From positions 3,604 to 67,603 of the forward strand of contig JBAQSX010000155.1 in NCBI GenBank assembly GCA_049296695.1: a stretch of 64,000 nt of DNA. The letters are read 5' to 3'. The notes under the pieces are model-generated. The model saw only the letters and a list, made by a program, of their open reading frames with translations. It was not told where the DNA came from and ran no database searches. Shown in pieces: positions 17,774-27,163 of this stretch (positions within the stretch are counted from its first letter, which is position 1; each line of letters opens with the position of its first letter). This DNA is from UBA10906 sp049296695 (GTDB lineage: Bacteria > Pseudomonadota > Gammaproteobacteria > Methylococcales > Methylomonadaceae). A program made the position numbers and the translations under genes.

Positions 17774-18070
17774 TTAACGTTTGATATTTTTGTAGCTTTC
17801 TTCGCTTTCACGGAGCATTTTTTGTCCATCCTCAATCATTCGATTGCCGTCTTCAATTTGCATACGCCCTTCGCGTACCATGTTATTGCCGTCTTCGACC
17901 ATTTGTTTACCCTTTTTCCAGCGATCGCCTAAATCGGCAATGCCTTGTCCTTCGCGCAACATCGCTTCACCTGAAATCAGGGGCGCGGGTGCGGGTTCAG
18001 AGGCGCAACCGCCAAGTAATAAGCCCAAGCAAACAACCGCCAATTGCCCAACTGTGATAAATTTGTTCAT
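17774..18070 (-). CDS. Small lipoprotein with heptad tandem repeats
   Basis: 98 residues. A signal peptide ends in the lipobox LLGGC (Cys 22), followed by a Pro/Ala-rich linker. The mature part carries five consecutive 7-residue units of the form x-x-M-(V/I/L)-E/R-D/E-G: KQMVEDG, NNMVREG, RMQIEDG, NRMIEDG, QKMLRES. The pattern predicts a regular amphipathic helix, probably a coiled coil, in the periplasm or at the outer membrane. I recognise no characterised homologue. It is transcribed in the same direction as the cyclase, about 440 bases upstream of it. Confidence 0.75.
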   Translation of the reverse strand: MNKFITVGQLAVVCLGLLLGGCASEPAPAPLISGEAMLREGQGIADLGDRWKKGKQMVEDGNNMVREGRMQIEDGNRMIEDGQKMLRESEESYKNIKR

Positions 18071-18220
18071 AGTTTAAAATCTCCAAATAAAAAATTTAAT
18101 CATACAAAACGCTTGCCAGCTTGCAAACTATTTTTTCATTTAACCAATCACTATTATTATTTATTAAATCTGTTATAAAATTTAGTTAATTACTATTTGA
18201 AGTTATGCAGAATTTATAAA

Positions 18221-18289
18221 TGTAGGGGCAAATCATATTTGCCCCTTAATAACGAACTATTGATAAGAGCAATATAATGCGCCCCTACA
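18221..18289. repeat. Palindromic repeat, family C
   Basis: Begins TGTAGGGGCAAATCATATTT and ends with the inverted GCCCCTACA. The same unit recurs at 32813, 37354, 39097, 43750, 45358, 57587 and 62578. Confidence 0.75.
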
Positions 18290-18302
18290 ATTATCAATAT
18301 TG

Positions 18303-18414
18303 GGTAGTGCTTCAAAAGAGTAGGTTTTAACAAAACATTTTAGCTGGAGTTCAAACCTAGGTTTGAACTCCGAAAGGTTTAATATTAACTAGCCTACTCT
18401 TTTGAAGCACTACC
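18303..18414. repeat. MITE family A, copy 2 (inverted)
   Basis: 112 bases, the reverse complement of 15663-15777 apart from a few differences. Same ends (GGTAGTGCTTCAAAAGAGTA) and same central palindrome. The 18071-18636 gap otherwise holds only the family C repeat and no gene. Confidence 0.85.
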
Positions 18415-18636
18415 AGTTTTCGAATATAAAAACCCTGTACTTATCTTAATGACAGCGTTTTATAGGTTAATTACGAGAAGAAACTCCCATTGAGTGGAAT
18501 GGAAGTGGCATAAAAGATAGCACTCGCGTTTTACAACATGTCAAAATACAATGATTGAATACATAAAGAGCATGAAGTAAAAAACTGTAATTGATAAGTT
18601 AGTCAATCCTGTTGCAATCAGTCTATTAAAACAAAC

Positions 18637-20643
18637 TTAATGACTGAAATTTTTAAACTCCGCTAAAAATTCAGTTTCGGTTATTATTTTAATACCTAAT
18701 TCTTGGGCTTTGGTTAATTTAGAACCTGCATTATCACCGATTAAAACACAAGTCGTATTTTTAGAAACAGCACTGGCAACTTTTGCGCCTGCTTTTTCTA
18801 ATATTAATTTAATTTGCGCTCGTGGCACTGATAATGTACCTGTTAATACCCATGTTTGTCCTAAAAGCGTCTGAGCGGTTGCTTCATTATTCTCAGGTGT
18901 CTGTAACTGCACACCCGCACTAAGTATTTCATTAATAATATTTTGATTTTGACTATTACGAAAAAATCGCCAAATATTATTGGCCATCACTGGCCCTATA
19001 TCGGGAACTCTTACTAATTCATCATGCTTTGCTTTAGAAATTTCTTCTAAATTTTTAAAATAATGTGCCAGATTTTTCGCGCTTTCTACTCCAATTTCAG
19101 CAATGCCCAAGGCGCTAATAAAAATATCTAAGCGAGTGCTTTTACTGGCTTCTATTGCGCTTAATACTTTTTGCGCGCTTCTTTCACCTTGCCCTGTTAA
19201 ATTGGCAATATCGCTGAGTTGTAATCGATAAATATCAGCAATGGTTTTTAAATGCCCGCTTTCACATAAGGCTTCAATTAATTTTGTACCTAACTGATTA
19301 ATACTTAGACAACTGCGTGACGCATAATGTTTAATGCGTTCGGCGATTTGTGCGCGGCAACTCAAACCACCTGTGCAACGATACGCCGCTTGCCCTTCGC
19401 TTCTTAATACTTCTGCTGAGCAAATAGGGCAATGGCTGGGCATGATAATGACCTCGCGCTGTGTGCCACGTTTTGCCACTTTAATCACTTTAGGAATCAC
19501 ATCGCCAGCGCGGTGAATTTCAACACTATCGCCAATACACAACCCTAATCGTTGAATTTCATCCATATTATGCAAAGTGGCGTTACTAACCGTCACCCCG
19601 CCAATAGCTACGGGTTCTAATCGCGCTACGGGTGTTAATACCCCTGTGCGTCCTACTTGAAAATCAACCGCGATTAATTGGGTAATCACTTGTTGCGCGG
19701 GAAATTTTCTCGCCACTGCCCATTTAGGTGAACGGGCAATAAAACCTAAAGCCTGTTGTTGCATGAAGGAATCGATTTTGTAGACAATGCCATCTATATC
19801 CATAGGTAAAGCATCTCTAAGCTGTTCTATTGCTTGATAGTTTTCACTTAAAGACTGCTCGCTTGCTGTGCAGAGTCCGCTATGTGGACTGTATCTAAAG
19901 CCTAATTGCGCCAAATACGCGAGCATCTCTGAATGCAAGGCAAAATCACGCTCACCTGAATACTCACCAATGCTATAGGGAATAAATTGTAAAGGTCGCG
20001 TGGCGGTGATTTTGGCATCGAGTTGCCGTACTGTACCTGCGGCGGCATTGCGTGGATTGGCAAACAGCTTACTGCCTGTCTCTTGAGCGCGTTGATTAAG
20101 CTTAGCAAATGCCGCTTTGGGCATAAAAACCTCACCGCGCACTTCTAAGATGTTGGGCGGTTGCTCAGTCATTAATTTAAGCGGAATGGAACGAATCGTT
20201 TTAATGTTATGGGTGACATCTTCACCGACTTGACCGTCACCGCGTGTGGCGGCGTAACTGAGCAAACCTTGCTGGTAATACAAAGTAATTGCCAAACCGT
20301 CGAGTTTTAATTCACTAAACAAAGACAAGTTTTCTGGTTTGATGGTCAATTCTTGAGCGGCTTTAGTAAAAAATGCTAGCGTTTCATCTAAAGAAAAAGC
20401 ATTGGCTAACGAGAGCATTTTGATTTTATGTTCAATTTTACTAAATTCAGCAATAGGCTTATCGCCCACACGCTGTGAAGGCGATTGCGCGTTCACCCAG
20501 TGTGGATGAGCCGATTCTAAAGCTAATAATTCTTGAAAAGCGGCATCGTACTGAGCATCTGTAACTGTTGGATTATCAAGTACATAATATTGATAATTCC
20601 ATTGATTGAGTTGTTTGATTAATTGTTGATAATGTTGTTGCAC
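18637..20643 (-). CDS. ligA: NAD-dependent DNA ligase
   Basis: LigA seals nicks using NAD+. The adenylation lysine is in SELKLDGLAI, near residue 115. An N-terminal Ia domain, OB fold, four-cysteine zinc finger (CPIC ... C ... C), helix-hairpin-helix region and C-terminal BRCT domain (from about 590, WVLTGTL) are all present. The 668 residues are typical. The gene stands alone; upstream is an AT-rich gap with the divergent gene at 20970. Confidence 0.97.
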   Translation of the reverse strand: MQQHYQQLIKQLNQWNYQYYVLDNPTVTDAQYDAAFQELLALESAHPHWVNAQSPSQRVGDKPIAEFSKIEHKIKMLSLANAFSLDETLAFFTKAAQELTIKPENLSLFSELKLDGLAITLYYQQGLLSYAATRGDGQVGEDVTHNIKTIRSIPLKLMTEQPPNILEVRGEVFMPKAAFAKLNQRAQETGSKLFANPRNAAAGTVRQLDAKITATRPLQFIPYSIGEYSGERDFALHSEMLAYLAQLGFRYSPHSGLCTASEQSLSENYQAIEQLRDALPMDIDGIVYKIDSFMQQQALGFIARSPKWAVARKFPAQQVITQLIAVDFQVGRTGVLTPVARLEPVAIGGVTVSNATLHNMDEIQRLGLCIGDSVEIHRAGDVIPKVIKVAKRGTQREVIIMPSHCPICSAEVLRSEGQAAYRCTGGLSCRAQIAERIKHYASRSCLSINQLGTKLIEALCESGHLKTIADIYRLQLSDIANLTGQGERSAQKVLSAIEASKSTRLDIFISALGIAEIGVESAKNLAHYFKNLEEISKAKHDELVRVPDIGPVMANNIWRFFRNSQNQNIINEILSAGVQLQTPENNEATAQTLLGQTWVLTGTLSVPRAQIKLILEKAGAKVASAVSKNTTCVLIGDNAGSKLTKAQELGIKIITETEFLAEFKNFSH

Positions 20644-20969
20644 AATTTTTCCATCATAGTAAACAATAAAAGAGTCTGCTTTATCGAGGCGATAATTAAA
20701 AATAAAATATTCTTTTTATTTTATTAAACAATGAATGTTATTAATTAAAGCGTGACAATTCGATGACACAAGCGGGTGAAAAGCTCTTAAAGTGTGTTAG
20801 AATTATTTACGGTGTTAAGCAGTGCATAATTGCTCTTTACCGTTAAAAACAACGATACGACATTCAGCTTTTAAAAATTAGATTTATTAATTTTTATTAA
20901 AAATCAATAAGTTAATAAAGTATGAGTGACGTTATAATTATATATAACAAACTACAGGATTGGTAATCT
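20644..20969. other. Divergent promoter region, ligA / secreted protein
   Basis: No gene seen in 326 bases. TATAAT within 20931-20941 lies about 35 bases before the 20970 start and could be the -10 box of the secreted-protein gene. An imperfect hairpin (TTTACGGT ... ACCGTTAAA) lies near 20806-20848. Confidence 0.35.
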
Positions 20970-21356
20970 ATGAAAGTTATGAAAAAAATCTTACTGGCTG
21001 CAATGGTAGCGGCTACATTAGGCACAATTTCAACTTCAGCTGTTGCTGAAACCGACAAAGGCAGAGTCACTTACGCCCCAGCCGAAGCTATTGACATGGT
21101 TGCGGGTAAAGTAAAAGCGGCTATTGATGCAATCAGCACTGGTTCTAGCGGCGACGAAGCGGATGTATTAGTTAAAAGTGCTTTAGATTCTAGCAAAGAA
21201 ATCAATGCCAATGACAAAGTGGATAACGCACGTTCAAAAGCGAACAACAAATTAAAATCAGCGCGTAAACACATCAAAGAAGCGGCTTTGCAAGAAGCAG
21301 AACAAGAATTGCGTGATGCTTATAAAGCTTTCAATGATTTGAAAAATTTATTGTAA
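20970..21356 (+). CDS. Small secreted helical protein of unknown function
   Basis: 128 residues. A Sec signal peptide ends at SAVAETDKG (cleavage after AVA). The mature protein is almost entirely predicted helix, rich in Ala, Lys, Glu and Asp, with no cysteine. I recognise no named family; the composition suggests a periplasmic helical bundle. ACAGGAT precedes the ATG. It is convergent with the GGDEF/EAL gene and separated from it by a strong hairpin. Confidence 0.75.
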   Translation: MKVMKKILLAAMVAATLGTISTSAVAETDKGRVTYAPAEAIDMVAGKVKAAIDAISTGSSGDEADVLVKSALDSSKEINANDKVDNARSKANNKLKSARKHIKEAALQEAEQELRDAYKAFNDLKNLL

Positions 21357-21366
21357 TCACGACTGT

Positions 21367-21401
21367 GTAGGTCGAATTACTTCGAGCTTAATTCGACCTA
21401 C
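21367..21401. terminator. Convergent hairpin
   Basis: GTAGGTCGAATTA (21367-21379) and its exact reverse complement (21389-21401) with a 9-base loop. It lies between two convergent genes. The U-tract is poor, so it might instead be a palindromic repeat. Confidence 0.55.
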
Positions 21402-21413
21402 TTAAAGTGCTTA

Positions 21414-23816
21414 TTATTCAAATAAGGCTTTTGTTTTTCTTTTATTAAATCCCGCCCCTTCGGCTTCATTACGCAATAAAGCGGTCATTTTATCAGCCGA
21501 TAATGGCACACTAAAATAATAGCCCTGAATAATATCGCAACCCCTATGGGCTAAATACATTAATTGCTCTTCTGTTTCTACGCCTTCAGCAATAATTTTT
21601 TGTCCTAATGAATGTCCCATTTCAATAATAGCGCGTGCAATTTGCGCATCTTTAGAATCTTTAGTCATTTCCATAATAAAAGATTTATCAATTTTTAACA
21701 TATCAATGGGGAAGTTCTTTAAATACGATAAAGAAGAATAACCCGTACCAAAATCATCAAGTGCGATATGAATACCCATTTTTTTCAAACGATGTAATTG
21801 TAATTCGATGCGTTTAATATCACCGACTAAAGTTGATTCGGTAATTTCTAATTCCAAATAATGCGCTTCTAATTTAGTATCCTCTAAAACATTGGTTACT
21901 AATTTTAAAAAATTCGCATCCGCAAATTGCCGCGCGGCTACATTGACTGAAATGCGTGGCAGAGGATAACCCGCCGCTAGCCATTGTTTCATTTTTTGAC
22001 AAGCCGTTTGTAAAATCCAAGCACCCATTTCGATAATTAAATCAGTTTCTTCGGCTATATAAATGAAATAATCGGGCGGAATAATTTTGCCATTACGAAA
22101 CCAGCGCACTAAGACCTCAGCTCCACAAATTTCTCGTGTCACCGCATCATATTGGGGTTGATAATACAATTGCAATTCACCTCGGCTTTGCGCTTTGCGT
22201 AAATCCGCTTCTAATTCCAAACGTTCATGCGCAGAAATAGCCGAATTTTTCTTATAGAATTGGTAATTATTGCCGCCTTCGGATTTAGCTTTATACATAG
22301 CAATATCGGCATTTTTCAATAATACTTCGGCACTAAGACCATCTTCGGGATAAACCGCTAAACCAACACTGGCACTGACAAAAACTTGGCGCAATTTCTG
22401 ATGTGAATACAAACTAAATTCACTGGCTAAGAGTTGAATAATTTTGCCTGCTAATAAAGTCGCCGCATAAGAGGCTTGTTGATAAGACGCTTCATTATTC
22501 AATAAAATTGCAAATTCATCACCATTAAAACGTGCAACTAAATCACCTTTTTTAATTAAAGAGACTAATCGTTTTGCAGTTTCTTTTAATAAGGCATTAC
22601 CCGCATCATGTCCTAAAGAATCATTAACGCCTTTAAATCTATCTAAATCAATAAAAATAACTACAGCATAGTTATTATTCTGCTCAACAGGCGTGGAAAC
22701 AATACGACTGAGCCTATCTAAAAACATAACGCGATTAGGAAGCCCTGTTAAATCATCGTAATACGATAACTGCATAATGCGTTTTTCTACTTGTTTTTGC
22801 CTTGTAATATCGAGTAGGCTGGCAAAATAAATAGTTGCTTTATTATCTTTAGTAATGGCGGTAATATCGAGTTTTAAGGGAAAAAGATTACCATCTTTAC
22901 GTTTGCATCGACATTCACCCGACCAACATTGTTTATTATTGTCTTTAAAAAAATCGGCTGGATTAATCTCAAATTTACCATCGATAAGCATTGATAAGGC
23001 TTTATCTTCTACTTCATTAGCGCGATAACCTGTTAATTGAGAAAAGGTGTCATTAATATCGGTAATTAGAAAGTTTCTATCTAAAAAAGCAAAACTCAAA
23101 TGCCCTTCATTAAAAGCATCGGCAACGCGTGTTAATCGGGCGGCATTACTTTTATCTTCACTAATAAAATTACCTGTAATTAATAGTTTAAATCGATTTT
23201 GATAACGATCAAATACTGGGGTGCGGGTAATAATCCACGCTTCTTCTCTACCCGCAGTTGACATTTTACGCGTTTCAGTCATTTTAGTGCGCTGATACCA
23301 CGCGCTTTTATCTTGAATAGCACTGGTTTTTAATTCCAAAACATTACTGTCTGGATAATGAGTAGCCAATTCTTGATCGGTTTTTCCCCAATAATCAGCC
23401 TGTTCTAAATTAAACATACTCAAATATTCATAACTAGCCGCTAACCAACGATTTTCATGGTCTTTAATACATAAAAAATTAGGAAAGTAATTAACTAATA
23501 ATTGATCGCTGGTTTGTGAGCTTTTGTATGCTTGATTACCATTAGGCTGGTCAGTATTGTCTTTGGCTTGTAAAACCACTTTGCGTGATAGTATTTGCTG
23601 GGTTTGTTCTTCAATTTGCTCTTCTAATTGAAGCTTTATTTTCCGCTCTTGATAAGATGAATACAATAAAGCACTCATTGTTATAATGGCGAGTAATAAT
23701 AAGCCGTAGTGATAATAGATTTCAACTTGCCATGAAAAAAAATTCACGGCAATTAAATAGGCTAAATTGGCGATAATTAGCACTAAAGAAAAACTTAATA
23801 ATAGTTTATAGTTCAT
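21414..23816 (-). CDS. PAS-GGDEF-EAL cyclic-di-GMP signalling protein
   Basis: 800 residues: two N-terminal membrane helices, a coiled-coil linker, two PAS-like domains (about 115-350), GGDEF (from LTGLPNRVMFLDRL) and EAL. The GGDEF motif reads RFNGDEF (first Gly to Asn). The RxxD inhibitory site reads KKGD. The EAL motif reads EVL in AEVLVRW. Other EAL residues are intact: ITEST, DDFGTGYSS, KIDKSFI, AEGVET. It could keep phosphodiesterase activity with weak or no cyclase activity. No neighbour indicates its input signal. Confidence 0.9.
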   Translation of the reverse strand: MNYKLLLSFSLVLIIANLAYLIAVNFFSWQVEIYYHYGLLLLAIITMSALLYSSYQERKIKLQLEEQIEEQTQQILSRKVVLQAKDNTDQPNGNQAYKSSQTSDQLLVNYFPNFLCIKDHENRWLAASYEYLSMFNLEQADYWGKTDQELATHYPDSNVLELKTSAIQDKSAWYQRTKMTETRKMSTAGREEAWIITRTPVFDRYQNRFKLLITGNFISEDKSNAARLTRVADAFNEGHLSFAFLDRNFLITDINDTFSQLTGYRANEVEDKALSMLIDGKFEINPADFFKDNNKQCWSGECRCKRKDGNLFPLKLDITAITKDNKATIYFASLLDITRQKQVEKRIMQLSYYDDLTGLPNRVMFLDRLSRIVSTPVEQNNNYAVVIFIDLDRFKGVNDSLGHDAGNALLKETAKRLVSLIKKGDLVARFNGDEFAILLNNEASYQQASYAATLLAGKIIQLLASEFSLYSHQKLRQVFVSASVGLAVYPEDGLSAEVLLKNADIAMYKAKSEGGNNYQFYKKNSAISAHERLELEADLRKAQSRGELQLYYQPQYDAVTREICGAEVLVRWFRNGKIIPPDYFIYIAEETDLIIEMGAWILQTACQKMKQWLAAGYPLPRISVNVAARQFADANFLKLVTNVLEDTKLEAHYLELEITESTLVGDIKRIELQLHRLKKMGIHIALDDFGTGYSSLSYLKNFPIDMLKIDKSFIMEMTKDSKDAQIARAIIEMGHSLGQKIIAEGVETEEQLMYLAHRGCDIIQGYYFSVPLSADKMTALLRNEAEGAGFNKRKTKALFE

Positions 23817-24299
23817 AATAAAACCATTTGGAATATTCTACGAAAAGTAGAATGTATGTAGCGTTTTCAATTTTAGTGGATGACTGATTGTAATCAACTA
23901 AAACAAGGGGGGGTGATAACCTTAATCAATAAGAGTTTCTAATAACTAATTATAAATAAAGGCTATTGGGCAATAATGTTTTAAAAAAAGCAAAATACAA
24001 TACGCTATTTATATTATGATTTTCTTAATAAAAATAAGCTTATAAAAAAACAATAAAATACCGCATAAACAGACTAAAACCAACTGTATTAATGATAGAC
24101 TTAAATATGACAGAGTCTGCCAAAGCTATCAAATAATAAATTAACTATTTTCACTGACGTGTCCAGCTTGGATTATGCTTTTTATTTTAGTGGTCATAAT
24201 TACATTAAAATCAATTATATAACTAATAACTGAAGGGGGATTATAGGTTATTTGCTGATTTTATTTTATACTGATTAGCTAATCATATAAGGAGTTGTT
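23817..24299. other. Upstream region of the mtdB pair
   Basis: 483 AT-rich bases without a gene. A perfect palindrome GATTAGCTAATC (24273-24284) lies just before the Shine-Dalgarno AAGGAG (24289-24294) of the first mtdB. Promoters for both divergent genes must lie here. Confidence 0.4.
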
Positions 24300-25208
24300 A
24301 TGGAAAAACCATTCATTTTACACATGCTGACTACAGCAAAAAATCTTAGCCCATTTGACGTAAATATGGCGTTGGATGCGGGTTGGGTGTCGGCTTTGCC
24401 TTACATCAATGTTGAAGCCAGTGAAGTACAAGGCTTGGTGCAAGACGCGATTTTTTCGCGCAGTGCTAAAAATTTGAAACGCACAGGCATTTTTATCGGC
24501 GGTCGTGATACCAAACAAGCCATGGATATGTTAAAAACCGCTAAACGTTCTATGGTGCCACCCTTTGAAGTTTCAGTATTTGCTGACCCTAGTGGTGCAT
24601 TTACTACAGCAGCTGGCATGGTCGCTAGCGTTGAGTATGAATTATTGACTAAGTTTAATACCACTTTAGAAGGTAAAAACATTTTAGCGTTAGGTGGCAC
24701 CGGCCCTGTTGGTCAAGCGGCGGCGGTGATTGCCGCACAGGCAGGCGCGAATGTGCGTATTATTGGTCGTCAATTAGAAAAAGCCCAGTTGATTGCCGAT
24801 TTGTGCAGTAATGAATTTGGTGATGGCAAAATTACAATCACTGCGGGTGCGGATGCTGATAAAGCCGAGTTTATTAAAACCGCTGATGTGGTTTTTGCCA
24901 CGGGTGCGGCGGGCATTGAATTATTAAGTGCGCAATTAATTGCCTCAGCCCCGCAATTAAAAGTGGCCGCTGATGTAAATGCTGTGCCACCTGCGGGTAT
25001 TGCAGGCGTTGACGCATTCCATAACGGTACACCTATTGCAGGTTCAATTAGTGGCGCGGTCGGTATTGGCGCGTTGGCGATTGGTAATGTTAAATACCAT
25101 GCGCAAAACCGTTTATTAAAAGCCATGATAGACTGTGATAAACCTGTGTATTTACATTTTGAACATGCTTTTGAAGTGGCTAGAGAATACATTAAAAAGA
25201 AAGGCTAA
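24300..25208 (+). CDS. mtdB: Methylene-tetrahydromethanopterin dehydrogenase-like, paralog 1
   Basis: MtdB oxidises methylene-H4MPT to methenyl-H4MPT with NAD(P)+ in formaldehyde oxidation. This 302-residue protein has the family N-terminus ILHMLTTAKNLSPFDVNMALD, then QDAIFSR, RTGIFIGGRD, FADPSGAFTTA, the Rossmann motif LALGGTGPVGQAAAV, and ADVNAVPPAGIAG near the C-terminus. It is more diverged than the following copy at the N-terminal substrate region (WVSALPYINVE instead of FEVLMPYSNV). AAGGAG lies 6 bases before the ATG. It is probably co-transcribed with paralog 2, 47 bases downstream. Confidence 0.85.
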   Translation: MEKPFILHMLTTAKNLSPFDVNMALDAGWVSALPYINVEASEVQGLVQDAIFSRSAKNLKRTGIFIGGRDTKQAMDMLKTAKRSMVPPFEVSVFADPSGAFTTAAGMVASVEYELLTKFNTTLEGKNILALGGTGPVGQAAAVIAAQAGANVRIIGRQLEKAQLIADLCSNEFGDGKITITAGADADKAEFIKTADVVFATGAAGIELLSAQLIASAPQLKVAADVNAVPPAGIAGVDAFHNGTPIAGSISGAVGIGALAIGNVKYHAQNRLLKAMIDCDKPVYLHFEHAFEVAREYIKKKG

Positions 25209-25255
25209 TTGTTAAATTAGTTTTTATTGCATTGACTAAATCTAAAGGTTATCTC

Positions 25256-26158
25256 ATGGAAAAACGTAGTATTCTGCACATGTTTGACCCTACGCCACAT
25301 AACAGTCCATTTGATATTAATATGGCAATGGATGCGGGTTTTGAAGTATTAATGCCTTATAGCAATGTCAAATTAGATGATGTTAATCGTTTGACTCAAG
25401 ACGCGATTTTTTCGCGTAGCCCAGCGGGAGTCAAACGCACAGGTATTTTTATTGGCGGACGTGATTTAGGTTTAGCGATGGATATGCTAAACATTAGCAA
25501 ACAAGCGATGGTACCACCGTTTGAAGTCTCAGTATTTGCAGACCCTAGCGGTGCATTTACCACAGCGGCGGCATTAGTGGCTTGCGTTGAAAAACAGCTC
25601 AAAGCCCAGCATGGTAAAGAACTAAAAGACTGTACTGCCTTGGTCTTTGGTGGCACAGGGCCTGTGGGTTTAGCCACGGGCGTGATTGCTTCTTTGGCAG
25701 GAGCAAATACCACTTTGGTCGATCATTTATCCAAAGATACTGCTAACGAAGTCGCCAAAGCCGCTAATCGCCGTTTTGCTTGTCAATTGTCAGGAACAGT
25801 TGCGCGTAACGATGCCGAAAAAGCCGCGTTAATCGCTGAAGTGGATTTGATTTTTTGTACAGCAAAAGCAGGTATTCAGGTATTAAATGCTGAGGTATTA
25901 AAATCGGCTACTTGTTTAAAAGTAGCGGGTGATGTCAATGCAGTGCCGCCTTTGGGTATTGAAGGTATTAAACGCAATGATTCAGGCGCGTCTTTAGTTC
26001 ATGCCATTAATGCGCTGGGAGCGGTCGCCGTGGGGGCGTTAGCCGTGGGCAATGTAAAATATGCCTTACAAAATGAAATGTTGCAATTAATGCTAAGTAC
26101 CGACAAACCCTTGTATTTAGATTTTCGTGATGCCTTTAGTAAAGCACGCGAATTTTAA
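25256..26158 (+). CDS. mtdB: Methylene-tetrahydromethanopterin dehydrogenase, paralog 2
   Basis: 300 residues from ATG 25256, which has AAAGG 7 bases upstream and gives MEKRSILHMFDP, matching known MtdB starts. A longer TTG start at 25232 is rejected. SPFDINMAMDAGFEVLMPY, LTQDAIFSRSP, FADPSGAFTTAAALV, FGGTGPVGLATGVIA and DVNAVPPLGIEG are the family landmarks. It looks closer to characterised MtdB than its upstream neighbour. A strong hairpin follows the stop. The pair marks H4MPT-linked C1 metabolism. Confidence 0.9.
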   Translation: MEKRSILHMFDPTPHNSPFDINMAMDAGFEVLMPYSNVKLDDVNRLTQDAIFSRSPAGVKRTGIFIGGRDLGLAMDMLNISKQAMVPPFEVSVFADPSGAFTTAAALVACVEKQLKAQHGKELKDCTALVFGGTGPVGLATGVIASLAGANTTLVDHLSKDTANEVAKAANRRFACQLSGTVARNDAEKAALIAEVDLIFCTAKAGIQVLNAEVLKSATCLKVAGDVNAVPPLGIEGIKRNDSGASLVHAINALGAVAVGALAVGNVKYALQNEMLQLMLSTDKPLYLDFRDAFSKAREF

Positions 26159-26168
26159 GTAATGTCAG

Positions 26169-26197
26169 CATTCACCCCGCTTTGGGCGGGGTGAATG
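26169..26197. terminator. Convergent hairpin after mtdB pair
   Basis: CATTCACCCCGC (26169-26180) pairs with GCGGGGTGAATG (26186-26197), a 12-bp stem with 5-base loop. It lies between the convergent mtdB and PfkB-kinase genes. No clear U-tract. Confidence 0.65.
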
Positions 26198-26214
26198 AAT
26201 GATAAAAGCCGTTA

Positions 26215-27147
26215 TTAAAACGATTCACCAAAGTTTTCATGATAGCGTTTTTTAAAGGCTGTCATATCAAAATGATGATTTTGAGTGCCATGATGCTCAA
26301 TTTTAATCGCCCCTATTAAAGAAGCAATCCGTCCTGTGGTTTCCCAGTCATATTCGTTAAGCAAACCGTACAATAAACCCGCACGATAAGCATCGCCACA
26401 ACCTGTAGGGTCAAGCACTGCATGAACTTTAGCTGAGGGAATTTCTATACAACGCCCGTCAGTATAAATTTTTGAACCATTCGCGCCTAAAGTAACAATT
26501 AACGCTTGTACCCGCTCTGCCATTTCTTCTAAAGATAAACCTGTGCGCTCTTGTATCAATTCAGATTCATAGTCATTGACCGTAATCCATGTCGCTTGAT
26601 CGATAAAGGCCAGTAATTCCGCGCCATCAAACATTGGCAAACCTTGACCCGGATCGAAGATAAAGGGAATACCAGCTTCTACAAATTGCGCGGCATGTTG
26701 CATCATACCGTTTTTACCATCGGGTGAAACAATGCCGATGTTAATATCGCTGTCTACAGGTATAGCATTAAGTTGAGAAAAATTCATCGCACCGGGATGA
26801 AACGCGGTAATCTGATTACTCTCTTCGTCAGTGGTAATGTAAGCCTGACCTGTGTAATGGTTGTCCATAATAAAAATGTATTCACTCGACAAACCGTTTT
26901 GGCTCAACCATTGGCTGTAAGGCTCAAAATCATGTCCAACGGTTGCCATAATTAAAGGCTCTTCACCTAACAAGTTCAGGTTATAGGCAATATTACCTGC
27001 GCAACCACCAAATTCACGGCGCAAGGTAGGTACTAAAAAAGAGACGTTTAAAATATGGACTTTTTCGGGCAGTATGTGATGTTTAAATTTGTCATGAAAC
27101 ACCATAATGGTGTCATAAGCCATAGATCCGCAAATTAATGCTTTCAT
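26215..27147 (-). CDS. PfkB-family carbohydrate/nucleoside kinase
   Basis: 310 residues of the ribokinase/PfkB superfamily. The N-terminal motif is REFGGCAGNIAYNLNLLG, and the catalytic motif DPTGCGDAYRAGLLYGLL carries the Asp base near residue 247. The lid segment (HYTGQAYITTDEESNQ) resembles adenosine-kinase-like members. The substrate is uncertain: adenosine, ribose or another sugar. It is the last gene of a gcvH-dgkA-kinase run, 16 bases after dgkA. Confidence 0.85.
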   Translation of the reverse strand: MKALICGSMAYDTIMVFHDKFKHHILPEKVHILNVSFLVPTLRREFGGCAGNIAYNLNLLGEEPLIMATVGHDFEPYSQWLSQNGLSSEYIFIMDNHYTGQAYITTDEESNQITAFHPGAMNFSQLNAIPVDSDINIGIVSPDGKNGMMQHAAQFVEAGIPFIFDPGQGLPMFDGAELLAFIDQATWITVNDYESELIQERTGLSLEEMAERVQALIVTLGANGSKIYTDGRCIEIPSAKVHAVLDPTGCGDAYRAGLLYGLLNEYDWETTGRIASLIGAIKIEHHGTQNHHFDMTAFKKRYHENFGESF

Positions 27148-27163
27148 TAAATAATTCCTGTGT

